DNA of 64,000 nt. Source: Haemonchus contortus. Taxonomy: Eukaryota; Nematoda; Chromadorea; Rhabditida; Trichostrongylidae. Both the position numbers and the translations under genes were made by a program. Numbering within the stretch: position 1 is the first letter of the stretch; each line of letters begins with the position of its first letter. Location of the stretch: NCBI GenBank assembly GCA_000469685.2, contig LS997564.1, positions 1,650,001-1,714,000 on the forward strand, in the 5' to 3' direction. The notes beneath the pieces are model-generated. The model made no database searches. It saw only the letters and a list, made by a program, of their open reading frames with translations, and was not told the DNA's origin. Below, piece after piece: positions 11,801 through 24,900 of the stretch.

Positions 11801-14800
11801 AATTTTCGCACTTTTGATTTCGCTGATAAGCAGGGTACCGTAATGTGGGATATATAGGGTGAGGGGACAAAAACGAAAATCTCGTCCCTGGTCAATTTCT
11901 TACACTAATCTATGTGCGTGCGGGAGAACCCGGTACTCTCACAGCGCTACTACATGTACCAACCTTTAGATATTAACTTTGACATCTAAACCTTCTCTTT
12001 AAACCCTTAAATTCCTAACTATCTAACGATAAATAGAGAGGGATGACGGAACTCAAGGATGACTGGAAGATGGACATAGAGTGAGGTAGCACCCTGTTAG
12101 TGGCCAACTAGTGAGCGATTAGTTTTTGTTTCTCTTGCTTTTGTTTGCACTGTAGTAAATTTAAGTAGTCTTCTTAAGATTGTTGTGGCACTGAAAATGT
12201 TTGCATCTCAAGGAAAGACTGTCGTTACCACAATTCATCAGCCTTCAAGTCAAGTTTATGAAATGGCCGATAGGTATTATCTGTACCAATAGGTTCACAG
12301 GAGTGGGCACAAACTGAATTGGTATTCAGGTTAATTCTCATGGCGAATGGAGAAGTAGCATTTCAAGGAAATGCTTCCGAAGTGGGGGAGTTCTTAAATG
12401 AGTGAGTTAATATGGGAACTGCACCGTTTCAAGGGGAACTCTTATGAAAATACGATTTTGTTGGCAAATATGTCAGTCCAGTAAAAGCCCTCTTGCAGTT
12501 GTGGATATCCTTGTCCCAGGTTCATGAGTCTACCTGACCACATGATGAAAGTTCTATCACAAGACGATGATGTTTCTGAACGAGAATTTATCGAGAGGGT
12601 TGAGGTAGGTCGAATCAGCCCTATGAACAGTAGGGCTCGATAACGGAAGACTCGATTTAGGGAATCCTGGAATTTTTTGGGAACTCGGATGATGCCAGAA
12701 TTGTGCATCATATCACCCATGGCTTTGCAAATACATCATATAAAAGAAAGATCAAATTCGATCTGGGAGAGGATGCTGAGTAAGTCATGCAATTTTCATG
12801 TTGGTTGATCCTTCTGATTGCTCATTTCAATACGTTGTGTACTGGGTAAGGTTTTTAAAAATAATTTCACCTGGGTTGCTAAAGCGGAACGCAGGTTCAC
12901 GTTTGATTTCGATTTTCATGGGGAACAACTAGGAACATAATAGAAACGTCAATAATGTGGGGCAGGGATAGTATGTGGAGCATTCATAAGTTTTCACAAG
13001 CTTAGCTTTGGGACCAGGTCATTTTGAGTTCAGGAAGTGGCGCCGCCAATAAGAGCCCCGCTCGAGAATATAACCGTAGAAGTACGGTTCCTCTGATTGT
13101 GGGTTTGAGTAAAGAAGTACATCAGCATTCAGGTACTGCGCATCTTGGTGTACGCAAACGTGGTGGTTATTTGTTAGATCTTCTAGAAGTCTAGTCAGAA
13201 ATCCCGTTGTTGTGGTAGTTCGGCTTGTTCAAGTTTTCGTGAGTATTTCCAGATTTTTCGTTTTTCATTTTTCTTTCCAGTTTCTGCTAAGGAAGTTTCA
13301 TTTTTTTTTTCAATCTCCCAGATGGGTACTATAAAATGATTGGAACCTGATTCAGGCTATATCAATGATTCTTGGCTTGATATACTTCCAGTCAAGTTTC
13401 ACAAAAGATTCTCTGATGAACTACAAGGGAGCTGCATTACGAGCCACAGCTGATATGACTTACATCTTTTTGTTTCCCTGCGTCTACGTATGTGCTCCTT
13501 TTATGTTATCGTCGTGATTATTATTACTATTATTATGATTACTTATTATGATTATTCAACGATTCCTACTGCCTCATCAAAGGAGTGAAAGGAAGGCCGA
13601 AAGTGGCGAGTAAGCCCGAGAAAACTCACCCATCCGGTCGTCTATGATACGGCCAGACGGGAAGGCAGTGTCTGCTCTAGACAGTACATCGCCGATTCGG
13701 GAGATAGCGTATGTCGCTGGGACCTCTTCGTGTTACCAAATTCTGTTACTGAGTGAGGCTTGAGGGGTAATGAAGCTGTTATCGTTGTGGTGTTTCATGA
13801 AGTGTGTGGTGATAGCAGGAAGTAGTTGTTGCTGATAACTTAGAACACAAGCGCTTGCCGGTAGTCTTTGAGTTATTACCCCTCTCAGAATCACAAGAAC
13901 CCTCCACTTTCAAGTCAGTCAGTGGGAGGGCTATACCTGAATGATGAAAGGCAAAGATAGAAAATGATAATAACCAAGGTTCAACGCTAATACTGGCAGA
14001 TGGTACCAGGAAGAGAATAGAGCATTTGAAGTGGATGGAAAGAAGCAAAAAATACTAATGTCTGTGAAAAGGACTGATCAGGGCCAACTCCTTTGAGTAT
14101 AACAAAGTAAAATATCATCTAGTGCTGGTTGTCGGTTTCTACACCTAGAATAATAGCAACAACAAATATTCGCTCTCCATTTCCTGGTATTTCGTGTGTT
14201 TTAGTCATTTTGGTTCAGCTTTTCATCGCGGAATTGCCTGTGGTAATACGAGAATACCAGTCTCACACATATGCTCCAAGTGCCTACTTCATCGGAACCA
14301 GCATGGCTAGTGTGAGATACCCTTTTTCTTCTTAAAAGCAGTTCGCAATGGAAATGACTTGCATTTACTTGGAAGGGCGGCGAGTTGTGAGCAAAACTAC
14401 GGCCTATCACCATCAGGAAGGGAGGAAAGGTTTCGAGTTGCGTGACAGTGCCCTTCTTATAGTAACATACTCTTGCTGAAAAAAAAGTGAATGGAGAAAG
14501 AAATTGAATAAACAATACAGCACTCATCAATCTTCATTTAAGGTTTTACAATATATTATATTCCCAACAATGTACTCGTTTATTTTGTACTTACTAGCAG
14601 GTAAGTTAGTGAATATATTTGGGACTCTCCGTTCAATGCTTTTTGGGTTTGTATGATTCTTTTTTTCCAATAGAGAAGTTGGCAGAAGGTTTCTTTCTCA
14701 GGATATGTTCACCTTATAACCTGTCGTCCCGTTGATCATCGGTTTCCTCGAGCGGGCGCCAGTAACTTCTCCATCGTCCCTGTCGCAACCCAGAACGGTC

Positions 14801-17296
14801 CAGCGAATCGTCCTTGCTTAGGAACACGGGGCAAAACATTCCTTTCGTTCAGAGCTACTGTGAAGAAGTTCCATCGCGATTGCGGTTGTCCTAGTGTTCC
14901 TTCGACTTTCCTTGGGATGCAGTCGGTAACCGCGCTGGTCCAATAGTCGTCAGAAATATCAGATTTTGGTTAACTTTCCTTATGTAGTCGACAACAGTAT
15001 TGACTACTTTTACTATCATATATGAGTTTATAAGCATCAGATTTATTTGATGATTAGCTTTGCTAATTTGACATAATCAATCAGTTCGTACTGATGCATC
15101 AGTATCAAATATTTCGGAACATACGTGGACAAAATGCTTCTAATGCTCAGGAGCCCTGCTAGTTAGAACCATGAACATCTTTTTTCAATGCGAATCTCTT
15201 TGCTTCAGGCTACTCAGGAACAGTTTCACAGTTTTGTTTATTCAACTTGTTAAATATCGTAGTCGCTAATCTTGCAGCATCTGTTGGTGAGTGGTGAACA
15301 TTTAGCTCCCTTCTATGAATTCCTTAGCTCCGTAAAAGTCAATCGCTATGCTCAGCGAGCTAGAGCGGTGTATGAAGTCATCCACCTTTCTGACTCGCTC
15401 ACCTTTCCTGCGCTTTCAACACAGTAGGATAGATGACTTCATAGACCGCCCCATTTTCTCACGGATTGCGGACATGTTGTCTCCACTCACTGAATCAGCT
15501 TACTGGATTTATTTTTCACCTGAAAAGTTTTTCAAACTACACTACTCGCAATGACAGTGATGTGTTTCAGCTTATGCAGCAGCATGTATCTTTGGGAATC
15601 AAGAAATGGCTGTTACTTTTCTGCCTCTGATTCTCAAGCCACTTTTCGTATTCGGTAAGTTTGATCACTGGTCATGATCACGCCGAGTGTTAAGGATAAC
15701 CTTGAGAATCAACGCAATGGGACGGAATAAGGAGGCTGACGCAGCCGAGAGTAAGACAGGGAAACGCGATTGTTAGAAGTAGCTCTTCTAATTCTAACTT
15801 ACATGGCTCTGCACCCTTGTAGTTTTACAGTCTTGCACCTCAGTTGGGTCATGTGTTCCACTGTTTTCATAAAACTAAACTCGTAAGAAAGATAGTTTTC
15901 TTTTTGAGGAGGGACAAAAGTGGTGTAGGGCGACGTTTTGGAAATCCTGCAGGAAATTCTTGTTCTGCAGGTTTTGTGACTTGAGCGGAAGGGACTCAAA
16001 ACTTAGGTATCCTGAAGACAAGGTACATACCTCAGGTACTGTACATGGGAGGCATTCTAGAAGCTTCCGAGCTACTTTCATGTCGTTTATTGAACACTGG
16101 TAAGATCGGGAAAAGTCATTTCAGTGACCGTTGTCTACATAATTCAAGCCGTCTATTCTATTACACTTTACTCTTGATCCCATTATGGAGTAGATTCCAC
16201 GTATATGAGGCTCGATAGTACAGTCTTCGGTTCCTACCCCAAGCAAGCTGCTCCAAGCAAGGTGGCGCTCAGAAAAACTTGTCAATTTCAGCTGGCTTTT
16301 TGATCGATTTGAGAACTGTCCCAATTTACTTCAAACCACTCACATATATATCTTGGTACAAATATGCATACGAAGCTCACCTTATCATTCTGTTGAATCC
16401 AATCGACACCATACCCGGTAAGCTTTTTATCCCTTCAATCATTGACTCAGGAGTTGCTCATGTGGGTCCTTGCCCGTGAGTCCCAATTCACTCATGGCGC
16501 GAGGCTACTCTTAGCTAACTGTCTCGCAACCTGTCGGAACTGGTGTAGTTGTTCCGGTCCCGTGCCTCATACACTCCTGAACTCTCCCATGACTATTCGG
16601 CCATAGCTGTATCACTGCATGATCAGTGCATAGAGTTCCTTTTTTCAAAAAGTACTTTCTAAACCTGTGAATCCCACTGAGGGTTACGCGAGCTTCTTTT
16701 AAGGTTGTCCATCTAGCAAAGAAAGTGATGCTATGATTTGTTCAGCCAAAAATGGTGATGAGGTAAGGTTATATTTGGATTTGGGTTCGTGGTTCGTGTC
16801 GAAACTTGCTGTTTCCACGTCACAATTACACCAAGTGATTATCGAATGGGTAAAGCCTTAAAATGCAAAAGCCAGAGTACCACTGATTGTGGAAGAGCTG
16901 TATAGCGGCGCTCTTTGGATCTGGATTCAATTTATCTTTCTACCTAACCTTTATGTACAAGTGTCATGTGAGATGTGATCTTACAATTTTGGAAGGTTTC
17001 TAGGCTCTAGTAGATATCAATATGCCTAGGCAGAAAACTTAAAACAGGCCTGTACCATTTCGAATAGAAGCAAAACATATGGCGCAAACTGGAAGACTTA
17101 AAAGAGAAACACTTTTCATATAGTGGGCAGATATGGTCTCGCTACGTTTTAATTATAGCCAACTTTTCAGGTTCTTAACTTACTCGGTTTTGATTCGAAC
17201 TACTTTTGGATCAATTTCGCTATACTCCTATTCATATTGTGCTTCCTACGTGGATTGGCTTTGGTCGTCTTTTCACTCAGAATACGACACAGCTAG
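2831..17296 (+). CDS. ABCG (White/scarlet-type) half-transporter, full length
   Basis: Exons (phase-consistent, 691 aa): 2831-2894, 2985-3070, 4515-4574, 4644-4758, 5165-5213, 6132-6218, 10881-10983, 11395-11466, 11572-11667, 11716-11787, 12179-12273, 12330-12401, 12499-12604, 12661-12779, 13133-13238, 13356-13491, 14205-14311, 14543-14600, 15209-15286, 15571-15654, 16292-16417, 16704-16762, 17171-17296. Residues 1-70 are Ser/Thr/Glu-rich. The nucleotide-binding domain has Walker A GASGAGKST (about 123-131), signature LSKGERKR (231-238), Walker B ILFCDEPTSGLD (251-262) and the H-loop His (about 288). Six helices follow from about residue 410, with a Cys-containing loop before the last one. 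The order (ATPase first, then membrane domain) and length are those of ABCG half-transporters, which dimerise to export lipids, pigment precursors or xenobiotics. The catalytic motifs look intact. The splice sites at 13491 and 14311 were chosen on phase. Confidence 0.9.
3148..3655. mobile_element. Tc1/mariner-like MITE
   Basis: A 508-bp element has perfect 24-bp terminal inverted repeats (CAGTAGCGCTCAAAAGTATT plus GCGG-type continuation at each end) and is flanked by TA (3146-3147 and 3656-3657). The CAGT terminus and TA duplication are hallmarks of the Tc1/mariner superfamily. No transposase frame is visible, so the element is non-autonomous. It sits in intron 2 of the ABCG gene. Confidence 0.85.
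3666..3847 (+). repeat. Two G-rich homopolymeric blocks
   Basis: A G-run at about 3667-3698 directly follows the MITE. A second GGGGT/G-run block lies at about 3813-3846. Both are in intron 2 of the ABCG gene. They could form G-quadruplexes on the sense strand, but simple slippage explains them equally well. Confidence 0.7.
6502..10573. repeat. 85-bp minisatellite array, about 48 copies
   Basis: The repeat core starts GCACGGCACTGGAAGCAAGG and runs 85 bp, with rare 84- and 86-bp units. Units fall into variant classes by the end of the unit: CACTGTGGGAGTTA, CACTGTGGGATTTA, or CCCTGTAGATCTCA. The last is usually preceded by GCGCGAAGG instead of GCGCAAAGG. Classes are interspersed, indicating homogenisation by unequal exchange. 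The array fills most of the ABCG intron between the Walker A exon (ends 6218) and the next exon (starts 10881). It is much richer in G+C than the surrounding DNA. Long minus-strand open frames of up to 228 codons run through it but are repeat artefacts. Confidence 0.95.
14690..14975 (-). mobile_element. RTE-type retrotransposon 3' fragment in an ABCG intron
   Basis: Read on the minus strand, the sequence gives degraded versions of the RTE tail: RWNFFTVALNERNVLPRVP, then SYWRPLEETDDQRDDR in a shifted frame. Frameshifts show it is a dead copy. It is antisense to the host gene, in the intron between exons 14543-14600 and 15209-15286. Confidence 0.6.
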
Positions 17297-18908
17297 TGCG
17301 GATGCTCACAATTCGATTCTCTACCTTTCGAAACTTCACTTTGGAGATTGTCACACTACTTTTACAACTTATTAATGTAACGAGAGAAATGTTTTTGTAC
17401 TACGAAGAATGAAGAATGTTACTGTACTACAATGTAATGGAAAGTTAGGCCTTAATAAAGATTTTTTAAAAGCTCCTTTGCTCTACTATTTATCGTTCTT
17501 ACTGCATCGTTGCACACTTTACTCGTTATTTTGTACTTTGAAGCATGGACACATCCAACGACGAACAAGAACGCAGACCCTTGTCGTCGTAATGGCTTTG
17601 AATCCCCAGTAGCGTGAAATCGCCTAAAATGACATGGGTTAGTTGCGAAGCAGGAGTGGGACTACGGTAGGGAATTGAATCCATAACAAATTTTCGCTGT
17701 TTTGGCCTTCTTTTGTACTGAAGCGAAAACGATGTTATCAGTAAGAATCACACTTTTAAGACATTTTGTTCTCGTTGATTGGCTACCGTGCATCGCCCTC
17801 TACGTATGAATGCGTTCATGGTCAACGTATCGGAGCGGAGCGAACACAAACGATGAATGCAGCGAAATGCCATCGAAAAATTGAGAATGCCCATTGTTTC
17901 TGCTCTTCTTTGAAAAATTTTTCAAGGTTTCTCTTTGCTGACTCTTCGGATCAACATGCACCGAGCAAGTAGGGATCCACGTATTTTTTTTTAGCGATTA
18001 ATACAGTAAGCCCTTTGCAAGCAACACTACAACGCCATTTCCAGAGATAGACGTGCGACCATGGTGTTGACCGTGAGTGCACTGCTTATTTGCAATAATA
18101 CAGCAAAGTCTTTTGCATTGTTATTCGTTAATTTTTAACAATTTTAATTTTAATGGCACTGTTTCTTGTGGCGAAATTACAGTTTCACCATGTATTTCAT
18201 GCCAAATTATTTTGGTAATGTTTTTCAATAATGACACTATCAAACTCTTGAGAAATTCATTTCGAAACAAAGACGCTTGTTCTCCTTCGCTTTGGCATAT
18301 CGCATCAATGCATCTTTCTTCAATGGACTTTTAATCTCAATCCGTTTTTCTTTGCTGCCTTTAGGTAGCTTTTAGGTCACACCACCTAATTCTTCTAATT
18401 TACCTTAGATCTAGTTTCTGTTCAACTTCTTGTCCTGAAGAATTTGGTCCTCGGCATCTGTTCGTCGTGCTAGCCTTTTTTCGCTTTTTTCATCCCGTTC
18501 TCTCTTTTATTTTGATCTTCACAAGTTAAAAAGGTGAATAAATATAATGCAGGCCAATTTTTACCGTTACATTGTTTGTGCTTTTTGCTCTTTTCTTTTA
18601 TTCGAACAAAAACACAGTCGTATCGATCCTAACATAGCCATGTTTCCCACTGAGTGTGCTGAGGATTGGCATTATTCAGGAGTTTCAGTCTTTCTAATAC
18701 GAGAGTCCTTCATATTCAAAGCTTTCCTTATGAATAGATGTTACCCTTCGTGATGTTTGACTTTCCTTCGCTTTACCTCGAGAGGTTGCCTATGTTGACT
18801 CTCTCGTCGAACATTTTTTTTTCAGGTGCCCTTATATAGTATTTTTGTATATTCCAATATATTTTTTCGACAAAAAAAATCACATGGTAGCTTGACATCT
18901 ATGTGAGT
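17297..18908. other. Intergenic stretch between the ABCG gene and CTR9
   Basis: AT-rich DNA with no exon chain, repeat family or RNA gene that I can recognise. It contains an AATAAA at 17454-17459, about 160 nt after the ABCG stop. A pyrimidine-rich acceptor ending at 18825 could be a spliced-leader site for CTR9, giving an 83-nt leader before the ATG at 18909. Confidence 0.5.
17454..17459 (+). terminator. AATAAA polyadenylation signal of the ABCG gene
   Basis: Canonical hexamer (CTTAATAAAG) about 160 nt past the stop at 17294-17296. Confidence 0.55.
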
Positions 18909-21900
18909 ATGGCACGATCTGTTTCTATCCCATTAAGAGACAGTCTTGAAGATGTAAGTTAAGATTTCACTTTAGCTGCCTTTTCTTATTTTCCTTTAAA
19001 GATATCATTACACGAGGTTTGGAAGCTAGTTAGTTCCGTTTTATCTACAGATTCCCAGTGCCTAAGACTACAGGTCTGATGTTTTTGTGCAGTCAAGATT
19101 CATTGGATTATAACTCTGTGTTTATAATCTTTTTATCTGAGTAACTGCTCCCGTAGAGCTGAATATCATTCAGTACTTTTCTGAAAAATAAATCATCTGC
19201 ATAGTCGTTTCTGTTTAAAAGGAGAGGACTTAATCCTTTTCCAACCAAGAAAGTACGAATCCTGAAGGATATCTACTTTTTATGCGACCATAAAAATGTT
19301 ATTCTGACAATTTCTTGAGAGCTTTTATGAGTAAATTTCCACTATTTTTCCGACCTTTCTCTTTTTGAAGGTATGCTCTCTCAGTGCGGAATAATTAGCT
19401 TCCAGATTAGTTTTTCATATCTTGTCTCAGGATGTCTTTATGCGCAGCCCAACCGTTTAGGCGGAGAATCTGAAAAGAATACGGCGGTTCTCAGTGGAAG
19501 TTTGGAATGTTACACAAAACTGGACAGCCACGTCTTCACGCTCATCTGTAGTTCTCGACCGTTTGGTCAACAATAAATTACGAACAATGTACGGAAAACA
19601 CGATAGTGAGCAACAACTTTTTGGAGCAGAGGGTACAGAGACGGTACTTCTCGATCACGATACGAAACTTCGTCTCACAGCTGATATCGTCCGGGATGCG
19701 GAGCAGCTCTGTGATTTAGTCAAGGAATTGGGTCGAGTCATAACCAAGTTGCAGACAGCGCAAACTCGTGTAGAGTCGTGGATCAAGCTATGGCGAAATC
19801 CAGGCCCGATCACGAATCATATTTTGCAGACGTTAACAGAAGTTATACCTGATTTGATCAGAATGTATGAACGCGAACTAAGTGTCCGGCAAGCTAGTTT
19901 AGCAGATATCTCTGAGTATGAACATCGTGATGTCTTTGCAGCCGCAGCGTTGACTTTTAAATATGAGCCTTTCATTGACGACAATGTTCTTTCTAGATTA
20001 TTTGCCTTGGTTTGCACTGAAATGTAGCCAAAGTTTCATTTAAATTAAGCACAATGTTGTTTGTTCGTTTATTCGAATGAAGAAGTTGGTTTAGATTTGT
20101 TCCTGGCAGAATAGGGCATTTACCAGTTTTCCTTAGTTGCTGGAAAATTGTGTTGGCGTATTGCTTAATTGCATTGTATGTTTACAGGAAATTATAGAGA
20201 TTTCGTTTGATGCTCTGCCCGAAGGAGATGAAGTTTTGGAAATATTACGTGCTGAAAAGGCATCTTTACATTTCTGGATCGATTTGGGAGTGAGTTGTTT
20301 AGGAATGGTTGATTTCCGTCCGGCCCCTATCCCAATTTTTTTACACAAGCTCTTCTTCAACGGAGCACTTGTATACGATGACATTTTTTCCAATTCATTG
20401 TTTTTTTGGTATTTTATTGTTGTCAGCTTGTTTCAGTTGGAATATTATCGTTGCGGGCGAGTAGATGACTTTGTGCGTTTATTGGAAGTCTCTGGAAGCG
20501 AAGCTTCTTTGGATTATCCTGAAGTCGAAAATGACCAGATGCGCGCTCTGGATATATTAGCTGCTTATTATGTTAGACTGGTATGTCATGAGTCTAATTT
20601 TCGATCGTAATTTCGTAGTACTATGTCGCAGCTACCCTTTTAGGGTCACAAAGAGCGGACCTCGAAAGAGCGAAAACGAGATCTGTTCTCAAAGGCGACG
20701 CTCCTGTACACAACAGCAGATCGAATAAAAATGTATGATATGCCCCATTTAACTGGACGGGCTTATTTCTGTTTAGTCGAAGCTCGTGCAAGTAAAGTGG
20801 ATTCAGCAGATCAACAATTCAATTTTGTTCTCAAACAGGTAAGCTTTTTTGACGTTCAATCGAACGATTGATCTAACGACCAAACTCGTGATTAATATTG
20901 ATCTTTGAAGATCTAAACTTTCCTGAAAAGATTATCACCTATTTCAGGATCCTTATGATATACCGGCGATGATGGGTAAAGCAATCATAGCATTTAGTAA
21001 ACAGGACTATAAGACAGCGTTATATTTCCTGAAAAGAGTGAGTTTCCAATCCAAACAAGTTTTCTGAGACTTTTGATGCTTACTACAAATTTTCATGTCT
21101 TCAGGCGCTACGGCAAAAACCTAGCGGACCCGCTGATATGAGGGTTGGTATTGGTTACTGTTTAGCGAGGTTAGGAATAACAGACAAGGCGAGGTATGTT
21201 TATTGTTAAATCTTTCGTAATTTTTTACTGTTTTATTAGTGGGTGGACCTTATCTATGTATAATAATTTGTTTTGAATAATACAATTTGATTTCACCTAA
21301 GTTCTGTAGGTGAAGAATACCTATTCAGGTAAAATACCAGAGTTGTGAGCAGTTTTCACTGTGGTATAATTTTCAGGGTAGCGTTCGAGCGAGCGCTTGA
21401 GCTACAGAGTGACAATGTTTGTGCTTTGTCGGCTCTTGCCATCCTCGACTACAATACACACACCGTTGAAGGCGCTCAAAGTGCTGTTCTATGCCTCGGT
21501 CAAGCGTACAGTCTGGAGCCGGAGAACCCTGTTGTGCTTGTTCATCTCGCGAATCATTTTTTCTTCAAAGGGGTAGGTTCACCGTCGATTTAATCGATTT
21601 CTTGGAGGAAAACTTTACTTTGATAATTTCCTCCTTGCAAACCCTCAAAGCTACAAAGTCGTAGTAAAATAGAGAGTCATATAATGTTGCTACTAATGAC
21701 TGCTTGCTATGATGTTTAACTGGTTCTCATTTTTCTAATTAAATTTTTTCGAAGCTGTTGATGTTGAAATTTTCCGTTTTCCACCCTTAATTGTTCAAAA
21801 GTCACTTTTTTTTAAGGAAATGGCGAAAGTGGAAAGGCTTGCGTGGCATGCAATGAACATGACAGAAAGCGATGAAATAAAGGCCGAAGCTTGCTATATT

Positions 21901-24900
21901 CTTGCACGTTACTTCCATTATAGCCGGGACTATGAGAAAGCGTTCAAGGTTATTTTTAGATTCTATCAATGGTGGTTCTTTTTGAGATGTCTTATTCACG
22001 CTATAAACTATCTGTTCAGTACTACTATCAAGCTACAACGCTGAACCACCCTACTTTTGTACTGCCCCAGTATGGCCTTGGTCAGCTCTACATAATGCGA
22101 GGCGAATTCAATCAGGTTCGTTAATCACATGCTCCCAACCTTCTATGTTCGATATAATTTGAGAAAGACCGCAGTTGAGAAAGAATACTTATAAACTTGG
22201 TTTTTAGGCGATTACCGCTTTTGAAACTGTTCTGAAAGTTATGCCGAACAATGTGGACACAATGAAGATTCTTTCTGCTTTATATGCTCATACAGATCCC
22301 GGAAATCAGGTGCGGCCTTCCAATTATTCCTTGTCGGAGTTTTATGATGCGAAGTTTGTGATAAACAGCAGTTCCATTTCTTTGAAGCTAGGGCTGCTGT
22401 ACCCTATTTTATAATATCGTTGGTCAGGAACGGCAAGAAAAGGCTCGTGAGATGTTAACAAAAGTCTTGGAGGCAATGCCCAATGACGTGGAAGTTTTGA
22501 TTGATCTGGCTCAGCTCTTAGAAGGAGTCGATCCACAGGTTTGATTACTTCTATAATAGTTTTTTATTTCTTTTCTACTTTAGGCTATACATAGCTTCAG
22601 CATAGTAAAGCCTCTCAATTTAGAAGTCCCTTACTCTCTATGAAACAGCTTGTGAGCTGATCAAACCGTGTGAAGATGGCCAAATGGATGCCCCAGCAGC
22701 AATTTTAAATAACATTGGTGCTTTACATATGACCATGGAAAATTATGAGCGAGCGAAGGAGTATTTTGAAGCTGCTGAAGCTAAACTTCAAGTTTGTGAT
22801 CAAGTTCAAGTCAAAGGTCGCTCTTGGTGAGGCTATCCCTCAGTTGTTCTCATCGATGCGTCCACTAATCCACTCTCAATAAAGCCCATTCATTCACTGA
22901 GTAACACAATGGATAGCCTCTTTCCAGTGCGTGCAGCGGCTGCTGTCTTCAAAGGATGTCATTCTGATATTGAGATGTTTAGGAAGATCTTGAGGGAGAC
23001 CTTTGTGATTCCAAGTTGTCGTCATACGTTATTACTATGCGATACAACCTGGCTCGTTGTTTGGAACATCTCTGCCTGTTTGAGGATGCGGAAGTGCTGT
23101 ACAAAGCCATTCTCAGAGAGCAAGAAAACTACACGGACTGTACGTGATTTTGTTTCCAAATTATCTTAAAACGCTGACAACAATAACACCGATCTAAGAG
23201 TGGACACTGCTACATTTCGGTATTACTGCTACCATTCTGTGAAACTGTCGTTGTGGGCGCAAGTTCCTTAGACGCATGATAAGTTATCCAGGTTATTTAC
23301 GACTCGGGTGCCTGGCTCGCGATCGTGGACAGATTTATGAATCGTCGGTGTGGTTCAAAGAGGCTATGTCTGTGGATCAGAACAACGCAGACTCATGGGT
23401 TCTTATTGGAAATTTGCATATGTCGAAACATGAGTAAGCAATTTCATTCTCCCGTACTTGATGTTTGAGTGAAATATCGAAAAGGACAACACTTCAGGTG
23501 GGGACCAGGACAGAAGAAGTTTGAGCAGGTTCTAAATAAGATGGATAAAGAGGATGCATATTCATGGGTGTCGCTTGGAAATGTTTGGATGGAAATGCTC
23601 TTCAATCTCGGTCGTAAGAAGACCGACGATCTTCCAGTAAGATTTTATCTATATCCAAATTTATCTGCTTTTTTTCTTTTTTCTTTGAACTCTTATTACT
23701 TCATTTACTCCTAGCCTCACTGTCAGCTCAGACAATAATCTGAGTCTGATCATTTTATCTCTTCATAGCGTGAAGTTTTAATGTTGGTACCCTAGAATTT
23801 CTACTCATTCGCGATTTCTACTCATTCGCATCGATTTTAGAGTTCTTAAATTGTTCGCTGTTTTTGTTATTTGTATCAACAAAAACTTTGAAGTGATCAT
23901 GAAGATGCATATATTTTGCATTTCTATGTGCTATCTTTTAGGCTCAAGAAGCAAAATATATGGACCGAGCACTGCAAATGTTTGGTAAAGCTTTAAAGAT
24001 TGAACCCAAGAATATCTGGGCAGCTAACGGAATTGGTGAGTTTGTCAGCTATGACCCACTAATCTATGATTTTTTTTTGTATAAGTTATTTACTTTACTC
24101 CGATTATTTGCGCAATTTTCATGGATCTCTGCTATTTATATTGAACTCAATTCCTTTGTTTACTTTTTTCCTTAAGGGTGCGTACTAGCTTCAAAAGCGA
24201 TGTGGCAAGATGCACGAGATATATTTGCGCAAGTTCGTGAAGCTACCTCAGAATTTGAAGACGTATGGATGAATATCGCTCATGTCTACATTGAACTCGG
24301 GCAGTACGTTCCAGCTCTACAAATGTAAGTTTCTATTTCATCGCGTGAATTTTCAAGAGCTGGTTTAGCTGTTCTTGAGCCTACTTTAACATTCCTGCAT
24401 AGCTACCCTTGAGTCCACAATCCTAGGATGTTTTATTTTATATTTTGCAACTGCCTTAGTTTCTTTTTTCAGGTATTCTAATGCAATTAAAAAATTCGAC
24501 AAGGAGCAGGATCATCAGTGTTTGCTTTATCTGGCTAGGGCATTTTACAAAGCGGGAAAATTGACAGAAAGTCTACAAACGCTAGAGAAAGTAAGGCGTA
24601 AATGGTTGTAAAAACATTTTGAAACTACAAGCGAAATTTTTTTAGGCCATGTTCGAATCTCCTGACAATGTGCTGATTAAATTCAATTACGCTTTCGTAC
24701 TTAAACTTATGGCTACAGAGGTACTGCAAGAAGTAAAATCGACTGCAGCACAAGTGAGAGGCGCAATGGATGATTTGAAAACCGCTGAGAGGTGCGAATT
24801 CTCGTATATTTCTTGTTAGCCTTGCGATGGTTGTGATTTCGCGCATCTTTTCGTAGAGTACGAGGCATCACTCATATTTGTGTAACAAAATTGTTTTCTC

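Noticed and set aside
18909..18953. First CTR9 exon belonging instead to the nested CINP-like gene
   Set aside because: The encoded IPLRD motif is the conserved CTR9 N-terminus and joins in phase to the LPEGDEV exon at 20188.
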